Origin: Bacillus sp. V5-8f
GTDB lineage: Bacteria; Bacillota; Bacilli; Bacillales; DSM-1321
Length of the DNA stretch: 64,000 bases
Direction of reading: 5' to 3'
Assembly: GCF_002863565.1 (NCBI RefSeq)
Contig: NZ_PGUW01000004.1
Location: forward strand, 620,001 to 684,000
Shown here: in pieces, positions 7,629-15,303 of the stretch
Layout: every line of letters begins with the position of its first letter
Numbering within the stretch: position 1 is the first letter of the stretch
Notes under the pieces: generated by a model
What the model saw: only the letters and a program-made list of their open reading frames with translations
Database searches by the model: none
Told to the model about the DNA's origin: nothing
Made by a program: the position numbers and the translations under genes

Positions 7629-9245
7629 ATGAACCTAGAAAAATATAAAAATCATTTGTTTCAAAATATAAAAAAACAACTCTCTGCATGGTTCGACACA
7701 GATGAAGCAGAAACTGTACCAGCACCGGAATTGTATAGATTCTTGCATTCTATCAAGGGGACCTCTGGTACTTTGGAGCTTAGAGGTTTACAGCAAATAT
7801 CCGAGAATCTATTAAAGGACATAGATGAAGACAGCCAGGAAACTTGGGGAAAAAAATCATTAAGGAACTTCCTCTATGATTTAATTGAGTTGACCTATGA
7901 ATATGAGCACTTTGAGGATAAAGAACCCAAAAGCAAGAAAAATTCTAATTCACCTCTCATTCAATTAATAGATGATGATGTATCCATGTTAATTTTGCTG
8001 AAGGATGCTCTCGAAGAGCAAGGGTGGATGGTAATTACGAATACAAACCCTGAAAAGGCTATGCATCAATACTTTGAAATGCAGCCAGATTGCCTAATCT
8101 CTGACCTCCATTTTCCTGATACAAGCGGCTTTCAAGTGCTAAGGGATTTACAGGAACACAATGAAAAATATTTTATCCCGAAAATTATCCTCAGTGTGAA
8201 GAATGATAGAGAAACACGGATTTATGCTTACAAAATGGGTGCTGATGATTTTATCAGCAAGCCTGTTGATATTGAAGAATTTGTTGCAAAGGTGGAAAGG
8301 CATCTACAACGCAAAAAAATCTTTGATCAATCCGTTTTGATTGATGAATTAACACAGGTCTATAACAGGCGCTTTTTTGATCGCAGCTTACAAAGGTTTT
8401 TTGATGAATGGAAGCGGACTAAACAGCCATTTACAATTTCGGCTATAGATATCGACCACTTTAAAAATGTTAACGACACATATGGCCACCAAACAGGGGA
8501 CATGGTCCTTATCGAGTTTGCTGCGTTCCTAAAAACCAATGTTCGCAGTACCGATATTGTTTATCGTTACGGTGGAGAAGAATTCGTTATTATTTTCCCT
8601 AGAACGACTGGAACAGAAGCAAAAACCAGGCTAACCCATTTAATTAAGGAGTTCTCAAACCAGGTTATTACAAGTAAGGATGGACAAACATTCTCTGTCA
8701 CTTTCTCGGCTGGAGTGTTTACGGTCGAGGATGAAACAGCTACTCCGTCCAGTGCTTTTAAAAATGCAGATCAAGCGTTATACAAAGCAAAGAATAGCGG
8801 ACGTGCACGGGTTGAATCGAGCGAGGCCTCTTCTGGTTCTTATCGAAAGAAAATCATGTGTGTTACTGTAATTGATGATGATGTGATTATCAGAACCATG
8901 CTAAACCAGATCTTGCAAGCCATGACACTTGACCATTGGGAATTAGATGTAGCGGATTTCGAGGATGGACATACTTTTTTCCAATCCGGCAGGGCGGATC
9001 ATAATTTGGATCATTTCTTGATATTGGATGGGGTTATGCCGGTAATGGATGGTCTTGAAGTGCTTCAAAAAATTAAAAAGCTGCCGAACAGCCATCTTTA
9101 TAAAATATTGATGCTGACCGGCCGAAAAAGCGAATACGACATTGCGCGTGCATTAAAGCTCGGTGCAGATGATTATGTTACCAAACCATTTAGCATCACT
9201 GAGCTACAGGCCCGGATTGAAAGACTATTAAAAAGGGGAAATTAA
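7629..9245 (+). CDS. HPt-REC-GGDEF-REC diguanylate cyclase
   Basis: A 538-residue cytoplasmic protein; the ATG at 7629 is chosen because AAGGGGGA precedes it, and the upstream frame overlaps the rRNA-like fragment. Domains: an HPt domain with phospho-acceptor His40 (LHSIKGTSG), a receiver with Asp159, a GGDEF domain with active-site GGEEF (315-319) and a product-inhibition I-site RSTD (306-309), and a second receiver with Asp467 (ILDGVMP) and LGADDYVTKPF. It should make c-di-GMP under phosphorelay control: two receivers plus an HPt let it accept and relay phosphate, probably from the hybrid kinase at the end of the operon. The stop abuts the next ATG, so translation is coupled. First gene of the operon. 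Confidence 0.92.
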   Translation: MNLEKYKNHLFQNIKKQLSAWFDTDEAETVPAPELYRFLHSIKGTSGTLELRGLQQISENLLKDIDEDSQETWGKKSLRNFLYDLIELTYEYEHFEDKEPKSKKNSNSPLIQLIDDDVSMLILLKDALEEQGWMVITNTNPEKAMHQYFEMQPDCLISDLHFPDTSGFQVLRDLQEHNEKYFIPKIILSVKNDRETRIYAYKMGADDFISKPVDIEEFVAKVERHLQRKKIFDQSVLIDELTQVYNRRFFDRSLQRFFDEWKRTKQPFTISAIDIDHFKNVNDTYGHQTGDMVLIEFAAFLKTNVRSTDIVYRYGGEEFVIIFPRTTGTEAKTRLTHLIKEFSNQVITSKDGQTFSVTFSAGVFTVEDETATPSSAFKNADQALYKAKNSGRARVESSEASSGSYRKKIMCVTVIDDDVIIRTMLNQILQAMTLDHWELDVADFEDGHTFFQSGRADHNLDHFLILDGVMPVMDGLEVLQKIKKLPNSHLYKILMLTGRKSEYDIARALKLGADDYVTKPFSITELQARIERLLKRGN

Positions 9246-10283
9246 ATGCTGATAAACGAGATAGTTGTTCTGGGTTTAGCAACTCTCATTCTTTTAGCCC
9301 TTTTGTTGATACAATTAATTTATCTTATCATTAGAAAGGCATTGGAAATAAAGAAAAGGAAACAGCTGGACCAACTAAAGGAAGAATATCAACCAATCCT
9401 GTTCAGCTACATAAGCAGCGGACATTTAACCAGGAAAATTCAGACGGATACACTCGCAAAAAAGAAGGCTGTCGAGGAGTTGCTAGGCAGCTTTTCGGAT
9501 TTATTGGAAGAAAAGCAAATGAATGAACGGTTAACAGCATTTGCTGAACAGCATCTTGGGAAATTATATCAGAAACAGCTGCGGAGCAGAAGCTGGAGCA
9601 TAAGGATGAATACATTATCATACATTGATGGATTTCAAATGAAAAGCATGCTCCCTTATATATTAAAGATTCTAGAGAAGACTTCTTCATCAGATGAGGA
9701 AAAAGTATTATGCCTTCGTATTTTGGCATCTTTTCAAGAATCGCAGTTGGTCGATTATCTAAATCAGGCTGCCTTTCTTTCAGACAGCGACTATCGAAAC
9801 ATTTTAATGCGATTGGACAAAAAAATATTTGATTTATGTGTATTAAACTATCATAAAAGCCACGAATATATGAAATACGCCATTTTAGATGTGATCGGCA
9901 TAAAAAAAGAACTGGACTATACTAGTTTTCTAAACCATATATTCCAATCCTCAAATGGCGAGGAAAGAATCAGGTCGCTAAAGGCCATCGCAAATGTAGG
10001 ATATATCAAGGAGCCGGAAAAGATTTTACCTTTGGCTGAGTCCGATAGATGGGAAGAGAGAATGATTGCTGCCCGCATTTTTGGAATCATAAAGGATCCC
10101 CATTTCATCCCATTGTTGATCAGCCTAATTCACGACCAAAACTGGTGGGTTCGTTCAGAGGCAGGGGCTTCACTGTTGTCGTTCCCAAGCGGCAGAGATA
10201 TATTACACGATATTAGCAAGCATGACGAAGACCGCTTTGCCAGAGATATGGCATGGCAATGGCTTCATAAAGGGGCAATTTAA
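9246..10283 (+). CDS. Membrane-anchored HEAT-repeat protein
   Basis: A 345-residue protein starting directly after the diguanylate cyclase stop. One N-terminal helix (about residues 5-30, VVLGLATLILLALLLIQLIY) anchors it; the rest is helical and cytoplasmic. The C-terminal half shows HEAT/armadillo-type repeats (EERIRSLKAIANVGYIKEPE, WEERMIAARIFGIIKDPHFI, WWVRSEAGASLL), a protein-docking scaffold. It precedes the GT2 synthase by 3 nt. HEAT-repeat partners next to GT2 polysaccharide synthases occur in several bacteria, so I infer a scaffold linking the diguanylate cyclase or a c-di-GMP signal to the synthase. No PilZ domain is visible. Confidence 0.75.
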   Translation: MLINEIVVLGLATLILLALLLIQLIYLIIRKALEIKKRKQLDQLKEEYQPILFSYISSGHLTRKIQTDTLAKKKAVEELLGSFSDLLEEKQMNERLTAFAEQHLGKLYQKQLRSRSWSIRMNTLSYIDGFQMKSMLPYILKILEKTSSSDEEKVLCLRILASFQESQLVDYLNQAAFLSDSDYRNILMRLDKKIFDLCVLNYHKSHEYMKYAILDVIGIKKELDYTSFLNHIFQSSNGEERIRSLKAIANVGYIKEPEKILPLAESDRWEERMIAARIFGIIKDPHFIPLLISLIHDQNWWVRSEAGASLLSFPSGRDILHDISKHDEDRFARDMAWQWLHKGAI

Positions 10284-10286
10284 CAC

Positions 10287-11684
10287 ATGTCAATCATTGG
10301 TACGCTGCTAGGCTGGTTCTTAGTAATTTATATGGTTTTGGTCATTGGCTTTTATACAGTTATTTTATTTATTTCCATCCTCCAGCTTCGACGAAAATAC
10401 CACTTGGATACAAAGAAGCTTCATGAGGACCTTGCCAATGAAGTTTATGTAAAGCCCATTTCGATATTAGTCCCTGCTTATAATGAAGAAGCCGGAATAA
10501 TTCAAAGTGTGCGGTCACTTCTCAGCATACAATATCCAGTTTTTGAAGTCGTCGTCATTAATGACGGTTCCAAAGATGCGACACTGGACAAAATGATCGA
10601 GCATTATGAAATGAAGCCTGTCGGGAAGGTTATTCGAAAGACTCTTAACACGGCAGAAGTGAAAGGGATATACCAGTCGGAATTATTGCCTCATCTCTAT
10701 TTAATAGATAAGGAAAATGGAGGAAAAGCGGATGCCTTGAATGCAGGCCTCAATTTTTCCAATTATCCATACTTTTGTTCACTTGATGGAGATTCCATAC
10801 TGGAAAGCGATGCTTTTATTAAAGTAATGAAACCGATTCTCGACTCAAATGGAGAAGTCATTGCCTCAGGAGGGAGCATACGTATCGCTAATGGCTGCGA
10901 AATACGCAACGGGAATATTCTAAAAATCGGTCTTTCTGATAAACCACTTGTAATCATGCAGACAATTGAGTATTTACGGGCCTTTTTGATGGGAAGAATC
11001 GGCTTGTCGCGCCATAATCTTCTATTAATTGTTTCCGGTGCCTTTGGCGTTTTCTCTAAGCAATGGGTATTTGATGCTGGAGGATACAAAAAGGATACAG
11101 TCGGGGAGGATATGGAGCTTGTTGTCAGACTTCATAGATTAATTAAAGAAAAAAAAGCTAAGAAAAAAATTGTATATGTTCCCGATCCAGTCTGCTGGAC
11201 GGAGGTTCCGGAAGAAGCGACATATCTTAGAAGGCAACGGAGAAGGTGGCACCAAGGATTGTTTGAAAGTCTATCTGCCCACCGCAACCTATTATTTAAT
11301 CCGAAATACGGTTCAATCGGATTCGTTTCGATTCCTTACTTTTGGATTATTGAATTTTTTGGACCGATTATAGAATTTTTCGGGTACATCTATATTATAT
11401 TCTCCTTGTTTTTTGGTGGAATTTATCTGGAATTTGCAATTTTGATATTTTTGCTATCCTGTCTATACGGGTCTGTGTTCTCTATGGCTGCTGTTTTGTT
11501 GGAGGAATGGAGCCTCAGGAAGTACCCTAAGGTCTCGGATATTATCAAGCTCTTTTTCTATTCCTTGACTGAAACACTTTGGTTTAGGCCTTTGACAGTG
11601 ATATGGCGCATGGAAGGAATCTGGAATATTATAAGAGGAAACAGCAGCTGGGGAGAAATGAAGCGAAAGGGAGTCTCTCAATGA
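10287..11684 (+). CDS. Family 2 glycosyltransferase (processive polysaccharide synthase)
   Basis: A 465-residue integral-membrane GT2 of the PgaC/BcsA/hyaluronan-synthase type. One N-terminal helix, then the catalytic domain: VPAYNEE (about 61-67), VVINDGSKD, ENGGKADALNAGL, the DxD-type motif LDGDS (about 165), the general-base motif GED, and the processive-synthase signature QRRRWHQGL (about 317-325). C-terminal helices follow (GPIIEFFGYIYIIFSLFFGG and others) and form the translocation channel. It should polymerise a beta-linked sugar, perhaps GlcNAc or glucose, across the membrane. There is no fused PilZ domain; c-di-GMP control would have to come from a partner. It overlaps the next gene by ATGA. 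Confidence 0.92.
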   Translation: MSIIGTLLGWFLVIYMVLVIGFYTVILFISILQLRRKYHLDTKKLHEDLANEVYVKPISILVPAYNEEAGIIQSVRSLLSIQYPVFEVVVINDGSKDATLDKMIEHYEMKPVGKVIRKTLNTAEVKGIYQSELLPHLYLIDKENGGKADALNAGLNFSNYPYFCSLDGDSILESDAFIKVMKPILDSNGEVIASGGSIRIANGCEIRNGNILKIGLSDKPLVIMQTIEYLRAFLMGRIGLSRHNLLLIVSGAFGVFSKQWVFDAGGYKKDTVGEDMELVVRLHRLIKEKKAKKKIVYVPDPVCWTEVPEEATYLRRQRRRWHQGLFESLSAHRNLLFNPKYGSIGFVSIPYFWIIEFFGPIIEFFGYIYIIFSLFFGGIYLEFAILIFLLSCLYGSVFSMAAVLLEEWSLRKYPKVSDIIKLFFYSLTETLWFRPLTVIWRMEGIWNIIRGNSSWGEMKRKGVSQ

Positions 11685-14600
11685 AGAAACTATCAAAAAC
11701 TGAATGGAAATTCCTTGGTTTTATTGTCCTGATACTGGCTGTCCTGACCTCTCCTTTCTGGCTTTGGCGTTTGACCCCTGAGCATAAGCTTAATACATTA
11801 ATCGTTGATAAGACCGTTCCAGATACATCATACAGGGAGCATAAAGGCTTTACATGGCTTCTGAATAATGGCCGGTACGTCAAGCCTGACGGCACTTCTT
11901 TTTCGGAGGCCGAGGACTACATAGGATACCAGCCGGAAAGTAAGCAACAAAAAGAAATGCCGGCCTCCCTAAAAGAATATCAACTTATCTATCTATCAGA
12001 CCAGTACGGTGTGTATGAAAACGACATTTCCACCAAAAATGGGAACAATCGTCCAAGAAAAATAACGGGCGGTTTAACGGTGGATGAAATAGAAAAGATC
12101 AAAAATGGTTTGCTTTCTTCTGGCCATAAAACCTTAGTTGCCGAGTTTAATGCCTTTGCAAGTCCAACAGGGAGCAGAGCGCGTGAAGAAATGTCAAATT
12201 TGTTGAATGTTGATTGGACAGGCTGGACGGGAAGATATTTTCAAGACCTTGGCAATGATGAGGTGCCTGATTGGTTAAAGAAAAACTATACACAAAGCAA
12301 GGAAAAGAAGTGGAGCTTTTCCGGTTCTGGACTTGTATTTATCAATCAGGAAGGCTTTATAGAAGTGATAACCGAAAAAGAACTGAACGATGAAGGGCTG
12401 CGTTTTTCATTAACCGATAGCGGTCAGGATTTACTGGATACAGAATTAAATGCCCAATATAAATACTGGTTTGACATTATCAATCCCCGCAATCCGGATG
12501 AAGTCGTTGCAGAATATGAGCTGCCAATAGGAAAAGCGACAGCTGCCAGAGTGAAAGAATTAGGAATACCACTTACCTTTCCAGCCATTATTTATCATCG
12601 TAATGCAAAATACACCAGCTATTATTTCTCAGGTGATTTTGCAGATGAAAAAGAAGTACCGGCCATTTATCAAACAAAGGGTTTAAACACATGGAAGAAA
12701 CATATCGGTGCCAAAGATTCCTTTTATTGGACTGCTTATGTGCCCTTGATGAATGCGATTCTCGACCGTGGATTGCAAAAAGTGGCGGAACAGGAAAAAG
12801 TGGAGGTTAAGAAAGTAAACGGAGTATTAGTGAACAGCCAAACCGATAAACGATATATGCAGATATTGAAAAATGGGAAATGGGAGAATGTGCTGATTAA
12901 GGGAGTGAATATGGGAATCGCAAAACCTGATTCGTTTCCCGGTGAAACCGCGATAAAGAAGGAAGAGTACTATCGATGGTTCAAACAAATTGGCGATATG
13001 AATGCTAATGCGATCAGGGTCTATACCCTTCATCCACCTGGATTCTATGAAGCGCTTTATGAATATAACCAAATGGCCGAAAAACCTTTGTACTTATTTC
13101 ATGGAATATGGATTAATGAGGAAGATCTTGTTACTGAAAAAAACGTTTTTTCAGATAAACTAACAAAGGACTTTCAAAGCGATATTAAACAAATAGTAGA
13201 TGTCATCCACGGCAATGGCGATATTCCGCCACGTCCCGGACATGCTTCCGGCGCATACAAACATGATATATCTAAATATATTCTCGGCTATATCCTGGGA
13301 ATTGAGTGGGATCCTGAAGCTGTCCAGCAGAGTAACATGAAAAACCCTGCGGTGACGTCTTTTGATGGCGCTTATTTTCAAACGGCGAATGCATCACCCT
13401 TTGAGAATTGGCTTGCAAGCATGATGGACTTTACAACCCAATATGAAGTCCATAAATACAAATGGCAGCACTCTATGAGTTTTAGCAATTGGCCAACAAC
13501 CGATTTGATAAAACACCCTGCGGAGCCGTCGGTTAAAGAGGATATGGTAGCGATAAATCCAAATCATATTAAGAAAAAAAATACTTTCCAGGCAGGACTG
13601 TTTGCTTCCTATCATATCTATCCATATTATCCGGATTTCATGAACTACGAAAAGAAATACATCAACTATGTGGATCATTGGGGGAAAAAGAATGGTTATG
13701 AAGGCTACCTTCATGATTTAATTATTGCACACGAAATGCCAGTGCTCGTTGCGGAATTTGGAGTACCAGCTTCCAGGGGATTAACTCACAGAAATCCATT
13801 CGGATTTAATCAGGGCTTCCATTCTGAGGAAGAACAGGGGACATTGAATAAGCAGTTGTTCGAATCAATTGTACATGAGAAGTATGCTGGTGGATTGGTG
13901 TTTACCTGGCAGGACGAATGGTTCAAAAGAACCTGGAACACAATGGATTTTGATAATCCGGACAGGCGCCCATTCTGGTCAAATGTCCAAACCAATGAGC
14001 AGCACTTCGGAGTATTAGCTTTTGAACCAGGAAAGCGGGGACATGGAATCTATCCAGATGGTAAAATTTCCGACTGGAAAATAAATAACATAAAGCCTTT
14101 TTACGAAAATAAGGATCCGAAATCGATTTTAAAGGAAATGTATGTTTCTTCGGATGAAGCATATGTGCATATAAGATTGGACTACCGAAAGCCAATTGAT
14201 TGGGATAAATATAAAACCTTAGTCTTATTTGATACAATTCCTGGCCAAGGACAGAAAAAAATCAAACTGAACGGTATCCCCTCATTCACTTTAAAAAACG
14301 GGATTGATTTTGTTGCAAAATTAGATGGCCCGAAACAATCAAAGCTGCTTGTGGATAGCTATTATGATAGCTTTTACTATCAGTATGCAGAGTCTTTAAA
14401 AATGATTCCGAGCGTCCCTTATGCCGCGAAAAAGGATAATGGCCAATTCCATCCTGTACGTTTAGCCTTAAATAAGGCCATGACCATCCCTTCAACGAAT
14501 GAAAAGATTCCTTTCCAAGCATACGAAACCGGGGTTCTAAAGTTTGGAAACGGAAATCCTGATAGCAAAGATTATGATTCTTTAACCGATATAAGTATAA

Positions 14601-14929
14601 GCAAGGATAAACAAATCGTTGAAATGCGTATTCCCTGGGGGATGTTAAATTTAAAGGATCCAAGCCTTAAAGAAGCAATGGGCGATTTATGGAAAAATGG
14701 GCTCGAATCAAAAACAACAATAAAAGGAATTACAATTGCGGCTGTTGTAATGGATGAAGGAAACCTGTCATCAAGCCTGCCACAATATAAAAGAGAACCA
14801 TTTAGCTTAAGGCCGCTGAAAAGTTATGACTGGAATGGATGGGAAGAGGCCCGCTATTTTGAAAGGTTAAAAGATTCTTATTTCATTATGAAGGATGCTT
14901 ATAAAAATGCTTCGGTTAAGGAGGACTAG
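11681..14929 (+). CDS. Membrane-anchored glycoside-hydrolase-like protein
   Basis: A 1082-residue protein; the ATG at 11681 overlaps the synthase stop as ATGA and has AAAGGGAG upstream. A single N-terminal helix (LGFIVLILAVLTSPFWLW) tethers a large extracellular part. The middle looks like a TIM-barrel glycosidase of the GH2/GH5 clan: GVNMGIAKPD, NANAIRVYTLHPPGFYEAL, GIEWDP (Glu542, candidate acid/base), VAEFGVP (Glu692, candidate nucleophile) and GLVFTWQDEW. About 400 N-terminal residues and a beta-rich C-terminal module are unassigned. Next to a GT2 synthase it could trim, release or modify the polymer, like BcsZ or PgaB. The large size and unknown flanks make this the least understood gene in the operon. 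Confidence 0.75.
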   Translation: MKKLSKTEWKFLGFIVLILAVLTSPFWLWRLTPEHKLNTLIVDKTVPDTSYREHKGFTWLLNNGRYVKPDGTSFSEAEDYIGYQPESKQQKEMPASLKEYQLIYLSDQYGVYENDISTKNGNNRPRKITGGLTVDEIEKIKNGLLSSGHKTLVAEFNAFASPTGSRAREEMSNLLNVDWTGWTGRYFQDLGNDEVPDWLKKNYTQSKEKKWSFSGSGLVFINQEGFIEVITEKELNDEGLRFSLTDSGQDLLDTELNAQYKYWFDIINPRNPDEVVAEYELPIGKATAARVKELGIPLTFPAIIYHRNAKYTSYYFSGDFADEKEVPAIYQTKGLNTWKKHIGAKDSFYWTAYVPLMNAILDRGLQKVAEQEKVEVKKVNGVLVNSQTDKRYMQILKNGKWENVLIKGVNMGIAKPDSFPGETAIKKEEYYRWFKQIGDMNANAIRVYTLHPPGFYEALYEYNQMAEKPLYLFHGIWINEEDLVTEKNVFSDKLTKDFQSDIKQIVDVIHGNGDIPPRPGHASGAYKHDISKYILGYILGIEWDPEAVQQSNMKNPAVTSFDGAYFQTANASPFENWLASMMDFTTQYEVHKYKWQHSMSFSNWPTTDLIKHPAEPSVKEDMVAINPNHIKKKNTFQAGLFASYHIYPYYPDFMNYEKKYINYVDHWGKKNGYEGYLHDLIIAHEMPVLVAEFGVPASRGLTHRNPFGFNQGFHSEEEQGTLNKQLFESIVHEKYAGGLVFTWQDEWFKRTWNTMDFDNPDRRPFWSNVQTNEQHFGVLAFEPGKRGHGIYPDGKISDWKINNIKPFYENKDPKSILKEMYVSSDEAYVHIRLDYRKPIDWDKYKTLVLFDTIPGQGQKKIKLNGIPSFTLKNGIDFVAKLDGPKQSKLLVDSYYDSFYYQYAESLKMIPSVPYAAKKDNGQFHPVRLALNKAMTIPSTNEKIPFQAYETGVLKFGNGNPDSKDYDSLTDISISKDKQIVEMRIPWGMLNLKDPSLKEAMGDLWKNGLESKTTIKGITIAAVVMDEGNLSSSLPQYKREPFSLRPLKSYDWNGWEEARYFERLKDSYFIMKDAYKNASVKED

Positions 14930-14931
14930 CT

Positions 14932-15303
14932 TTGAAAAGGATTTTATTGGCAGAAGATGAAGAAGTATTGCGGATGCTGATTGTCGATACACTTGAAGAT
15001 GAAGACTTTGAAGTTGACGAGGCAGCGGATGGACAAGAAGCAATGGAATATCTGGAGAAAAATAATTACGATCTTGTCATACTGGATTATATGATGCCGG
15101 TCCATACGGGATTGGAGATCATTGAGAAGTTAAGAAGCGATGATTCAAAAAAAGGTCTGAAAATCATGATGTTATCTGCGAAGAGCCAACAGCATGAACA
15201 GGATGCAGTACTGGGAGCAGGGGCGGACTACTTTATGGCCAAACCCTTCTCACCGCTCGACCTATTGGCAAAAATTGAGGGAATCCTACATGAAGATGAT
15301 TGA
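14932..15303 (+). CDS. Single-domain response regulator (CheY-like)
   Basis: A 123-residue receiver domain only. Acid pocket in AEDEE, phospho-acceptor Asp in VILDYMMP and conserved Lys in AKPFSP. TTG start with GGAGG about 7 nt upstream. There is no output domain, so it probably shuttles phosphate or binds a partner. It follows the glycosidase-like gene by 2 nt and overlaps the hybrid kinase by 14 nt, so it should belong to the same phosphorelay. It might pass phosphate to the HPt of the diguanylate cyclase. Confidence 0.93.
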   Translation: MKRILLAEDEEVLRMLIVDTLEDEDFEVDEAADGQEAMEYLEKNNYDLVILDYMMPVHTGLEIIEKLRSDDSKKGLKIMMLSAKSQQHEQDAVLGAGADYFMAKPFSPLDLLAKIEGILHEDD

